Shown here in pieces: positions 36,311-43,289 of a DNA stretch of 64,000 bases (the stretch's first letter is position 1; the number at the start of each line of letters is the position of its first letter). The position numbers were made by a program, and so were the translations under genes. This stretch comes from Epsilonproteobacteria bacterium tcs-49 (GTDB lineage Bacteria; Campylobacterota; Campylobacteria; Campylobacterales; Sulfurovaceae). The stretch covers positions 119,601 to 183,600 of the forward strand of contig LLYS01000006.1 of assembly GCA_002049495.1 (NCBI GenBank), read 5' to 3'. The notes below the pieces were generated by a model that worked only from the letters and a program-made list of their open reading frames with translations, had not been told where the DNA came from and searched no databases.

Positions 36311-36830
36311 CGTTCTCCCCTACTTTGCCCGCGATCCCCCTGCGGTCGATATGGTCTTTGTGAAAACTGAGCTTTTTAAACAGCTTTTTGGGCTTGACGA
36401 TCTCTTTGGATTTGTGTTCCAAAAGCTCCAACCCCTTGAGGACCCCGTCGATAATATACTCCGGCGTTGCCGCGCAACCGGGGATATATACGTCCACGGG
36501 GATATATTTGTCTACGCCGTCTTCGACGTTGTACATCCCGCTAAAGACGCCGCCGGTACAGGTGCAGCTGCCCACGGCCACCACCACCTTGGGTTCGGGC
36601 ATCTGGGTAAACAGCTCCACCACCCGCTCGCGGGAGCGGTAGGTGACGGGCCCGGTGATAAGGAGCATATCCGATTGCTTGGGATTTCCCCTATTAAGCA
36701 CCCCGAAGCGCTCCAGATCGTACGTTGGCCCCAGGCACGCCAGGATTTCGATATCGCAGCCGTTGCAGCTACCCGCGTTGTAGTGCAGTATCCACAGCGA
36801 TCTTTTGCGGAAATTTTTGAGTTTAAACAT
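36297..36830 (-). CDS. echC: Ech-type hydrogenase small subunit C (NuoB-like)
   Basis: About 177 residues from the ATG at 36830; a TTG five codons upstream is less likely because the ATG has GGGG eight bases before it. The proximal [4Fe-4S] cluster ligands are in GSCNGCDIE, GSCTCTGG and PGCAATPEYI. The protein has the short one-cluster form that defines group 4 small subunits. It overlaps echB by eight bases. It transfers electrons between the large subunit and the EchF relay. Confidence 0.94.
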   Translation of the reverse strand: MFKLKNFRKRSLWILHYNAGSCNGCDIEILACLGPTYDLERFGVLNRGNPKQSDMLLITGPVTYRSRERVVELFTQMPEPKVVVAVGSCTCTGGVFSGMYNVEDGVDKYIPVDVYIPGCAATPEYIIDGVLKGLELLEHKSKEIVKPKKLFKKLSFHKDHIDRRGIAGKVGENDGKD

Positions 36831-37647
36831 AGAGCAGCCCCACAATATTGATAAACGCCAACCCCACGCCCCAGATCAAACCCACCTTGAGCAGATCGCT
36901 TATCTTGATCCGCGCGGTGGCGTTGTCGATGAGATTAAGCAGTACAAACACGCCCGCTAAAAGCACGATTCCCAGCAGAAGATTACTACCCGCAAAGAGC
37001 CAGAACAGGGTATAGATAAAGATATATTCTACCCACTTTGCCATATAGAGAAACTCATAAAACACGCCGCCGTACTCGATCTCCACCCCGCCGATAATCT
37101 CTTGATGGGCGTGGGCGGCGTCAAAGGGGGATTTGCCCAGCTTGATCAGCGCCACAAGCACCATCGCCGCAAAGAGCGGCAGCAAGGCAAAAAGATGGGC
37201 TTGGCCGCTGTAGATGCTTTGGAGGCTGAAGCTGCCCTCAAGCAGGTAAAAGGCCACGGCAAAGAGGATCAACACCGGTTCATACACCGCCAGTACCCAC
37301 AGTTCACGATTGGCCCCCAGGTGCGAATAGACCGATTTGACGCTGTAGCCCGCTATGACCAGAAAGATCGTCGCCAGCAGATGCAAAAAGATGACATAGA
37401 GCAGATTGTCGCCCAGAACAAGCATCGCCACAACCGCCCAGAGGGTCAAAAAGTGCATGATCGCAAAGACCGTATGGGCTTCATCGACGATCATGGGACG
37501 CTTTTCGATCAATTTGAACATATCGTAAAAGGGTTGCAGCAGCGGCGGTCCCATGCGGTTTTGCATCCGGGCGCGCAGCTGCCGCTCGATCCCCTGAAGC
37601 ATGCCGCCAAGCAGCGGAGCCGACAGAACGAAGATAATCTCAAACAT
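36823..37647 (-). CDS. echB: Ech-type hydrogenase membrane subunit B (NuoH-like)
   Basis: A 274-residue membrane protein with about eight helices and the NuoH/HycD-type loop signatures GIERQLRARMQNRMGPPLLQ-like at the N-terminus (about 20-40), KSPFDAAHAHQEIIGG (about 172-187) and EYGGVFYEFLYMAKW. The conserved acidic and histidine residues in these loops connect the catalytic module to the ion-translocating arm. It overlaps echA by eight bases and echC by eight bases. Confidence 0.94.
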   Translation of the reverse strand: MFEIIFVLSAPLLGGMLQGIERQLRARMQNRMGPPLLQPFYDMFKLIEKRPMIVDEAHTVFAIMHFLTLWAVVAMLVLGDNLLYVIFLHLLATIFLVIAGYSVKSVYSHLGANRELWVLAVYEPVLILFAVAFYLLEGSFSLQSIYSGQAHLFALLPLFAAMVLVALIKLGKSPFDAAHAHQEIIGGVEIEYGGVFYEFLYMAKWVEYIFIYTLFWLFAGSNLLLGIVLLAGVFVLLNLIDNATARIKISDLLKVGLIWGVGLAFINIVGLLYV

Positions 37648-39400
37648 ACCAGCCCCCCGCTACGATTGCCGCCATAAGCACAAGTGCCAAGACCTGCGCA
37701 CGCTTCATATAGCGGCTCTCAAAATCAAAATAACTGTTTGCCAAAACCGCCTGCTCCTTTTCTCCGCAATGATACGTTTTGGTGCGGTCGATATGCTTTG
37801 CGCGAAAAAGCAGCACCAGCGCCCCCGCCGTACCAAGCAGCAGCAGCGGCAGCAGCACCTGGGTTATGCCCAGCGTTCCAAAAGAGAGCACCGCCCCGGC
37901 AAGCAGTACCGCCAGCAAGCCCGCCGCGGGAAAAAAGTAGCGCTTATCCACCGCTGTGCCCTCCCCGGCACTCTGGGCACTTTTGGCGTAAAAGTTTGAC
38001 AGCAGCCGAAAGTACAGCAGGGTCAAAACAACGCTGCCAAGAACGCTAAAAAGCAGCACCACGCTAAAAAGCGGGTGGCTTTGCATCTGCTGCGAAAACA
38101 GCTCGATCGCCATGAATTTGCCTAAAAAGACCCCAAACGGCGGCAGCGTCAAAGCCCCGAACGCCAAAGCGATCATCGCCACGAAAAGCGGGTTGCGATC
38201 GGCAAGACCGCGGATCTGACTGATATATTTGACCCCGTAATGCTTTTCCAAAATCCCCGCTTGCAAAAACAGCGCCCCTTTGGCCACGGCGTGAAAGCAG
38301 ATGAGAAACAGCGCCGCTTTATGCGCCAACGGATCGGCGATCGCGGCCAAAGCGATCATCAGGCCGAGCAACCCGATAGTGGAGTAGCCAAGTACCTCTT
38401 TGAAGTAATCCTTGGAAAGGGCAAAAAGCGAAGCGGTCATAAAAACAAAGGAGCCTACAAGCGCTACAAGAAAGGAAAGGGTCGCGTCAAAACCGCCGGA
38501 GATTTTGAGGATCAAAAAGGGAGCGATCTTGACCATCGTCGCCGAGTGCAAAATGGCGCTAACGGGCGTCGGTGCGACCATGGCGCCCAGAAGCCAGGAG
38601 TTGAAAGGGATCAGCGCGGCTTTGACAAACGCCGCCAGGGCTAAAAACGCCAGGGGCAGCAGCCATGCGGCACCGTTTGCGCGACTCAAAAGCGTATCAA
38701 AATAGATCGTTTCGTATGCGGTAAGCGACGCCGCCATCGCCGCCAAAATAGCCAATCCCCCGAGCTGATTCATCCACAGGGCGCGCTTGGCATTTTCCAC
38801 GCTTTGGGCATCTTGACGGAACTTGATCAGCAGGTAGGAACACAGGGTAGTCAGTTCAAAAAGCAGAAAGAACAGTTCGATGCTGTTTGCCGCCACGATC
38901 ATATTCATCACACCCACGAAGAAAAAGAGCAAAGCGATAAAACCGTTTTTGCGCCGCTGCTGCACCGCTTCGCTCTGGATATAGTGCAGCGCGTAGATGA
39001 TGATAGCGCCGCCGACGCCGTTGATGATCAAAAACATATAGCGCGCCGTTTCGTTTAAAACGATATCGGCCGTTTTTTCGGCGGGAGCGCTGCCTGCAAC
39101 CCCCAGATACAGCGCCATCTGCGCCAGCGCGAGCAGTAAAACCGGCATACTTCTATGGCGCAGTCCCGCATAGGCGAAAAAGCCGATAACGGCGATGTCG
39201 GCAGCCCAAAAAAGCAGGTGCAGCGCTTCGGGGAAAGCAAATCGTACCTCAAAGGGAAGAAAAAACAGCATCACCGCAAAAAGCGTCAGTATCCCCACTC
39301 CCGCTACGGCGGTATAGTTCCGGCGCTCCGGCGGCAGGCGCAGCATTGCTGCCGCCAAAACCGGCGGTAGAAAAAAGATAAGATTGAGTAATACTGCCAC
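37640..39400 (-). CDS. echA: Ech-type hydrogenase membrane subunit A (NuoL/Mrp-like antiporter)
   Basis: A 586-residue membrane protein with about 15-17 helices. Key residues of the antiporter core are visible: the Glu in ELFFLLFELTTLCSYLLI, the Lys in AFVKAALIPFNSWLLGAM, and AILHSATMVK, which carries the His/Lys pair. The C-terminal part extends past the 14-helix core and ends with a short polar segment and a final helix. It should move H+ or Na+ during H2/ferredoxin catalysis. The start is GTG with GGGAG six bases upstream. It is the promoter-proximal gene of the operon. Confidence 0.94.
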   Translation of the reverse strand: MAVLLNLIFFLPPVLAAAMLRLPPERRNYTAVAGVGILTLFAVMLFFLPFEVRFAFPEALHLLFWAADIAVIGFFAYAGLRHRSMPVLLLALAQMALYLGVAGSAPAEKTADIVLNETARYMFLIINGVGGAIIIYALHYIQSEAVQQRRKNGFIALLFFFVGVMNMIVAANSIELFFLLFELTTLCSYLLIKFRQDAQSVENAKRALWMNQLGGLAILAAMAASLTAYETIYFDTLLSRANGAAWLLPLAFLALAAFVKAALIPFNSWLLGAMVAPTPVSAILHSATMVKIAPFLILKISGGFDATLSFLVALVGSFVFMTASLFALSKDYFKEVLGYSTIGLLGLMIALAAIADPLAHKAALFLICFHAVAKGALFLQAGILEKHYGVKYISQIRGLADRNPLFVAMIALAFGALTLPPFGVFLGKFMAIELFSQQMQSHPLFSVVLLFSVLGSVVLTLLYFRLLSNFYAKSAQSAGEGTAVDKRYFFPAAGLLAVLLAGAVLSFGTLGITQVLLPLLLLGTAGALVLLFRAKHIDRTKTYHCGEKEQAVLANSYFDFESRYMKRAQVLALVLMAAIVAGGWYV

Positions 39401-39432
39401 CGCTTTCTCCCTTTTGGATTTAAACTGCCACC

Positions 39433-39438
39433 ATTATA
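39433..39438 (-). promoter_or_regulatory. -10 element candidate upstream of the ech operon
   Basis: A perfect TATAAT reads on the minus strand at 39433-39438, 32 bases before the echA start. I do not see a good -35 at the proper distance. The rest of the 134-bp gap (39401-39534) also carries the divergent leader of the metallophosphoesterase gene, with a run of TTGTAA-like words. Confidence 0.4.
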
Positions 39439-39534
39439 ACCCAAGACGGCTACAAAACGATTTAAAACATTACGGTTGTAATGTAGTTGTAATTTGTAAG
39501 AATGTGTTACAATCACACAAAAAAAGAGGATGAA

Positions 39535-40653
39535 ATGAAACTGCTTTTTCCCTTGATACTGATTACGTTTTTTACCCTTTCACACTATATGTTTTACAAA
39601 CGCGTGCTCAAGCGGCTGCACTTTCGGGAAAATACGCAGCGCTATCTGCGCTGGTTTTTGATCCTCAACGCTTTGGGGATCGTCAGTTATATCTTTACAC
39701 GCTACTTTCTCTATCTGCCCAAACCGGTCTATTTTCTCTCCTCATTGACTATCGGCGTGGGGTTTTTACTCTTTGTTTTTTGGATTTTGTATGAACTTTT
39801 GCATCTGTTGCAGCACCGTATCACCCCCGATAAAGGGCGGCGGGAGTTTTTCAAAAAAACCACCGACGCAGGCTTCGTCGCCGCCGGGGCGGTCTATGTG
39901 GGCAGCGGGATCGCCCAGGGAAGCAAAGAGCCCGTGGTCAAAAAGGTGCGTTTGGAGCAAAACCTTTTTACGACCCCTTTACACATCGTTCAGATCAGCG
40001 ATATGCACATCGGCGGCTTGATCGACGAACCCTTCGTGCGAAAAAGCGTCGATACGATCAACGCCTTAAAGCCCGACATCGTTGCCGTAACGGGCGACCT
40101 TACCGATATGCCCATCCACAAGATCGCCAAAGCCGTAGACCACCTGGGCAGGCTTGAAGCCCGACACGGCGTATACTATATAGTAGGCAACCACGAGTAT
40201 TTCCACGGCATCGAAGATACGATCGCCTATATAAAAAAGTTGGGACTGCGGGTGCTGGAAAACAGCGTCGAGACGCTTGAAACCCAGGGAGGCAGACTCA
40301 ACGTCGCCGGTGTGTACGACCAGTTCGGTTTTCGCTACGGCAGCTTTGTGCCCGATATCAAAAGTATCGCCCGAAACGTCGATGCTGGCGCGCCGACTCT
40401 GCTGTTGGCCCATCAGCCCCGCTATACGTACAACCTGACCGGATTTAAACCCCACCTGATGCTCAGCGGCCATACCCACGGCGGCCAGATCTGGCCCTTT
40501 GGCTATCTGGTACGGCTGGTACAGCCCTATCTCAAAGGCTTGCACAAGATGGAGGAGAACAGTTACATCTACGTCAACAGCGGCATCGGCTTCTGGGGTC
40601 CGCCCATGCGCTTGGGAAGCAGCGCCGAGATCACTTCTATCACCTGGAGCTAA
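39535..40653 (+). CDS. Membrane-anchored calcineurin-type metallophosphoesterase (YkuE-like)
   Basis: About 372 residues from the ATG at 39535. The N-terminus has three hydrophobic helices (about 4-21, 37-62 and 68-92). Next comes GRREFFKKTTDAGFVAAGAV, which looks like a twin-arginine signal followed by a hydrophobic stretch. The catalytic domain keeps all metal motifs: QISDMHIGG, VTGDLTD, VGNHEYFHG and LSGHTHGGQIWPFG. It should hydrolyse phosphoesters on the periplasmic side; UDP-2,3-diacylglucosamine or wall-precursor substrates are known for relatives. It is divergent from the ech operon. Confidence 0.9.
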   Translation: MKLLFPLILITFFTLSHYMFYKRVLKRLHFRENTQRYLRWFLILNALGIVSYIFTRYFLYLPKPVYFLSSLTIGVGFLLFVFWILYELLHLLQHRITPDKGRREFFKKTTDAGFVAAGAVYVGSGIAQGSKEPVVKKVRLEQNLFTTPLHIVQISDMHIGGLIDEPFVRKSVDTINALKPDIVAVTGDLTDMPIHKIAKAVDHLGRLEARHGVYYIVGNHEYFHGIEDTIAYIKKLGLRVLENSVETLETQGGRLNVAGVYDQFGFRYGSFVPDIKSIARNVDAGAPTLLLAHQPRYTYNLTGFKPHLMLSGHTHGGQIWPFGYLVRLVQPYLKGLHKMEENSYIYVNSGIGFWGPPMRLGSSAEITSITWS

Positions 40654-40757
40654 ATGAGAATTTTTTTCCTTTCAGAGTAATTTGCGTAAAACTGTGGTAC
40701 CATATAGCAAGCGAGCCTTAAGATCGGCTCCTAAATCCACAACCAAAGGAAAAAACC

Positions 40758-41138
40758 ATGGCTCACGAAGGTTTTCACGAAGACCCTAACGAACTCTCGG
40801 ATTATGCAAAAGATTATCACAGAATTATAGAAAGTACGATGGAGGAACTCGAAGCGGTGGATTGGTACAACCAGCGCGCCGAGTGTGCTACCGACCCCGA
40901 AGCGCGGGCGATCATGGAGCACAACAGAGACGAAGAGATCGAACACGCCTGCATGGGGATCGAGTGGCTGCGGAAAAACTCCCCCGTCTGGGACGAGATG
41001 CTCAGAGAGTTTTTGTTTCAAGAGGGCGACATCGTCGGTAACGAACAGGAGATGACGGGCAAAGCTCCGGCCGAGGGCGAAGGTGCTCCCGCAAAGAAAA
41101 GCGGCGGTTCACTGAACATCGGAAGCAATAAAAAATAA
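40758..41138 (+). CDS. Encapsulated ferritin-like cargo protein (EncFtn)
   Basis: A 126-residue helical protein with the EncFtn iron-binding pattern: Glu29-Glu30-x-Glu32 followed by VDWYNQR (Trp36, Tyr37) in the first helix, and RDEEIEHA (Glu59, Glu60, Glu62, His63) in the second. A Gly/Ala/Pro-rich linker leads to a C-terminal GGSLNIGSNKK tail, which fits the peptide that docks cargo in encapsulin shells. It oxidises Fe(II) for storage inside the capsid. AAAGGA precedes the ATG. A weak 5-bp inverted repeat (GAGCC/GGCTC, 40713-40730) lies upstream. The shell gene follows after 16 bases. Confidence 0.94.
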   Translation: MAHEGFHEDPNELSDYAKDYHRIIESTMEELEAVDWYNQRAECATDPEARAIMEHNRDEEIEHACMGIEWLRKNSPVWDEMLREFLFQEGDIVGNEQEMTGKAPAEGEGAPAKKSGGSLNIGSNKK

Positions 41139-41154
41139 CCGAAAGGATAGACAT

Positions 41155-41958
41155 ATGGAGATCTTAAATAGAGGAAACGCTCCCTTCGGCGACGGCGTCT
41201 GGGGAGAAGTCGATACGGTAATGGGCGAGTTTTTGTCAAAACGATTGACACTTCGAAGCGTGGTGGATTTTGTGGACGGTTACGGTTACGATACCGACGC
41301 TATCACCACCAAGCAGCTTAAAAAGGTGCAAAGCAAGGGCGGGTTGAGTATCAGCACCCGCGAACCTTTGAGAATGGTCGAGATCAAAAAAAGTTTTAAA
41401 CTCCCAGCGGAGGTGATCGAAGATATCAAACGCGGCGTCAGCGATTATGACGATTCGGTCTTTGCCGACGCGACCAACGAGTTTGCCGCCAGCGAAAACA
41501 ATATGATTTTGCAGGGTATCAAACAAGCGGGGATCGAAGGTATTTTGGCAAATAAAGAGGTGCAAAGCATCAACGCGAACTCCACCAAAGAGATCCTCTC
41601 CGCCGTTGCCAAAGCGATCGGTATGTTTAACAAAGAGTTTGTCCGGGGCGGCTTTAAACTCGTCATCTCCAGTGCCACGATGGCAAAACTCTACACGGAG
41701 TTTTTCGACGGAATCAGCGTCAAAGCCAAGCTTGACGATATCCTCGGTACCGGACAGATCGTGATCAATGAAGATATCGGCGACGATACGGCACTGATGA
41801 TCTCCCAGCAGGGGGAAGATTTTGAATTTTACAGCGGTCTGGACGTGAGCATCGGCTTTGAAAAGGAGCTCAAAGACGGTGTAGAACTGTTTTTACTTGA
41901 GACATGCGCTTTTCGCGTACTCGGACCCGAAGCGGCTATCGCGATCAAACTCAAATAA
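41155..41958 (+). CDS. Encapsulin shell protein (linocin/HK97-fold nanocompartment)
   Basis: A 267-residue protein of the encapsulin family (HK97-type fold). Diagnostic parts are the N-terminal helix (LNRGNAPFGDGVWGEVD), LRMVEIKKSFKLPAEVIEDIKRG in the E-loop region, and the C-terminal FLLETCAFRVLGPEAAIAIK strand set. Length equals that of T=1 encapsulins. It assembles into a protein shell around the ferritin-like cargo coded 16 bases upstream, forming an iron store that also limits Fenton chemistry. It ends tail to tail with the cupin gene without a gap. Confidence 0.95.
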   Translation: MEILNRGNAPFGDGVWGEVDTVMGEFLSKRLTLRSVVDFVDGYGYDTDAITTKQLKKVQSKGGLSISTREPLRMVEIKKSFKLPAEVIEDIKRGVSDYDDSVFADATNEFAASENNMILQGIKQAGIEGILANKEVQSINANSTKEILSAVAKAIGMFNKEFVRGGFKLVISSATMAKLYTEFFDGISVKAKLDDILGTGQIVINEDIGDDTALMISQQGEDFEFYSGLDVSIGFEKELKDGVELFLLETCAFRVLGPEAAIAIKLK

Positions 41959-42261
41959 CTACGCGATATGCAGCGCCAGCCACAAAGCATCACCGTCGGT
42001 GCTTAGCACCCGGTGTTTTGTGCGCGCGGGGATGAAAACCGCGTCCCCTTTTTCCAACTGTTTCACTTCACTTTCATATTCCAGCTGCGCCCTGCCCTGC
42101 AGCAGTAAAACCCACTCGTCGCTTTTTTGATCATACCACTGTCCCCTGCGCACTTCGTTGGAGCGTATGGTTTCGACGGTAACGTTTTTATGGCGCAGAA
42201 GCGTCTCGAACAGTTCCCCTCCCCGCTGCGGCAGATCGCTTTTTTTGAAAATATTGTGCAT
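41959..42261 (-). CDS. Small cupin-domain protein
   Basis: A 100-residue single-domain cupin. The second cupin motif is visible as GDAVFIPARTKHRV (His83), and the first as a reduced SDEWVLLLQGRAQLEYE with Glu49 but no His pair. Metal binding may therefore be incomplete or use other residues. Small cupins of this type can bind sugars, metals or effectors and act as isomerases or sensors. It is coded against the encapsulin gene and there is nothing in the neighbourhood that fixes its role. Confidence 0.88.
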   Translation of the reverse strand: MHNIFKKSDLPQRGGELFETLLRHKNVTVETIRSNEVRRGQWYDQKSDEWVLLLQGRAQLEYESEVKQLEKGDAVFIPARTKHRVLSTDGDALWLALHIA

Positions 42262-42313
42262 CTTTTTCCTTTAGAGTTACAAAAAGTCTCATAAATATAC
42301 CAAAATTTAAAAA

Positions 42314-42334
42314 CTGTGACGCTACCTGTGACGC
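42314..42334 (+). repeat. Direct repeat CTGTGACGC x2 (12-bp period), possible operator
   Basis: CTGTGACGC occurs at 42314-42322 and again at 42326-42334, with TAC between. A third GTGACGC lies at 42579-42585, just after the small Cys-rich gene. Two same-face direct repeats about one helical turn apart are typical of OmpR-type response-regulator sites. An AT-rich stretch that could contain a -10 box follows. The regulator is unknown. Confidence 0.5.
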
Positions 42335-42392
42335 AGCGATGTTATATTTATGTATAGGCCGCTGTTTTTTGAGCTTTTTTGAAAAAGGAGAA

Positions 42393-42572
42393 ATGATGAA
42401 CTACAAAGAAAGGGATGATTGCATCCACGAAACCTACTGCTCTTTGTGTAAAGAGATCGAATTTACCTACGGGTGCATGCTCAAACAATCCGAGATCGAC
42501 GAACTGCCGCTGCTCAGGCTGGTAAAGGAGCGGATCGAACGTGACAGGGAGCGTGGCCGTGTCGCCGGGTAA
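42393..42572 (+). CDS. Small Cys-rich protein (59 aa)
   Basis: A 59-residue acidic/basic protein beginning MMNYKERDD, preceded by a strong AAGGAG two bases before the first ATG; the second ATG, one codon on, is an equally likely start. It has four cysteines in the order C-x5-C-x2-C-x9-C, which could form a small zinc or iron site, followed by a charged helix. I do not recognise the family. The gene lies between two GTGACGC repeats upstream and hairpins that begin at its stop codon, so it looks like a regulated single-gene unit. Confidence 0.7.
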   Translation: MMNYKERDDCIHETYCSLCKEIEFTYGCMLKQSEIDELPLLRLVKERIERDRERGRVAG

Positions 42573-42624
42573 CCTAAGGTGACGCCATAGTATTTCCTAC
42601 CGTTTACGGAAGCTATGGTGTTTT
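42561..42624 (+). other. Two adjacent RNA hairpins at the 3' end of the Cys-rich gene
   Basis: GTCGCC (42561-42566) pairs with GGTGAC (42578-42583) around the stop codon. ACGCCATAG (42582-42590) then pairs with CTATGGTGT (42613-42621) as a 9-bp stem with one G-U, whose inner loop contains a further TTTCC/GGAAG match. A short U4 run (42621-42624) follows the second stem. This could be an intrinsic terminator, an attenuator before the hox leader, or a small RNA. The rest of 42573-42815 holds only the hox promoter region. Confidence 0.5.
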
Positions 42625-42771
42625 GCCCCCTGGTTGTAAGCATCGCTTTATTTTGACGTAATCCATATGGATGTGATCCGGTATTTATAGTTTATACTCT
42701 CTCAAAACCCTCCATATCTCCTGTATCCAACATGAAATTAAATACAGTTATACTTCTTACCGTAAATAAGT

Positions 42772-42777
42772 TATAAT
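42772..42777 (+). promoter_or_regulatory. -10 element candidate of the hox operon
   Basis: A perfect TATAAT at 42772-42777, 38 bases before the hoxE ATG, with a poor -35 (TTATAC, 42748-42753) at 18 bases. AGGAG at 42806-42810 is the hoxE ribosome-binding site. I found no sigma54-type TGGC/TGC pair in the leader. Confidence 0.45.
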
Positions 42778-42815
42778 GATTACAACGATTTTGTAAACAA
42801 ACTTTAGGAGTTTTC

Positions 42816-43289
42816 ATGTCTGCACCGACCGACGCACGGTACAAAATGGTAGAGCGTACGATGAAAAAGCTTGGCTACAAGCGAAGTGCGCTCATAGAGA
42901 GCCTGCATACCGCCCAGGAGACCTTCGGCTACCTGGACAAGCCCGCCCTCAAATTCATCGCCAAGCGCCTCCGCCTCCCCCTGGCCAAAGTTTACGGCGT
43001 AGCGACCTTTTACCACTATTTCCGCCTCAAGCCCAAAGGGGAGCATAACGTCGTGGTATGTATGGGGACGGCGTGTTATATCAAAGGCGCCAAGGAGATC
43101 CTGCACCGCCTTGAAAAGCGCTACGGCATCGGTGCGGGCGAAACCACCGAAGACGGCAAACTCTCCTTGCTCACCGCCCGCTGCGTGGGGTCGTGTTCGC
43201 TGGCGCCCATCGCCATCTGCGACAATAAGCCCAAGGGGAAACTAACCGTCGAGGATGCGGTAGAAAACATCGAAAAGGCATTGTCATGA
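42816..43289 (+). CDS. hoxE: NAD-linked hydrogenase subunit HoxE (NuoE-like)
   Basis: A 157-residue thioredoxin-fold [2Fe-2S] protein. The four ligands are Cys82 and Cys87 (VCMGTAC) and Cys123 and Cys127 (CVGSC). The N-terminal helical part (TAQETFGYLDKPALKFIAKRL-like) and GVATFYHYF match NuoE/HoxE. It is part of the diaphorase module that hands electrons between NAD(P), ferredoxin and the hydrogenase. It overlaps hoxF by four bases and leads a six-gene operon. Confidence 0.95.
   Translation: MSAPTDARYKMVERTMKKLGYKRSALIESLHTAQETFGYLDKPALKFIAKRLRLPLAKVYGVATFYHYFRLKPKGEHNVVVCMGTACYIKGAKEILHRLEKRYGIGAGETTEDGKLSLLTARCVGSCSLAPIAICDNKPKGKLTVEDAVENIEKALS

Noticed and set aside
40654..40757. Fur box upstream of the encapsulated ferritin
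   Set aside because: The AT-rich leader has no convincing GATAATGATAATCATTATC-type match.
42561..42660. Possible molybdenum-cofactor or other named riboswitch upstream of hox
   Set aside because: The stems are clear but I cannot match the conserved bases of any known riboswitch class.
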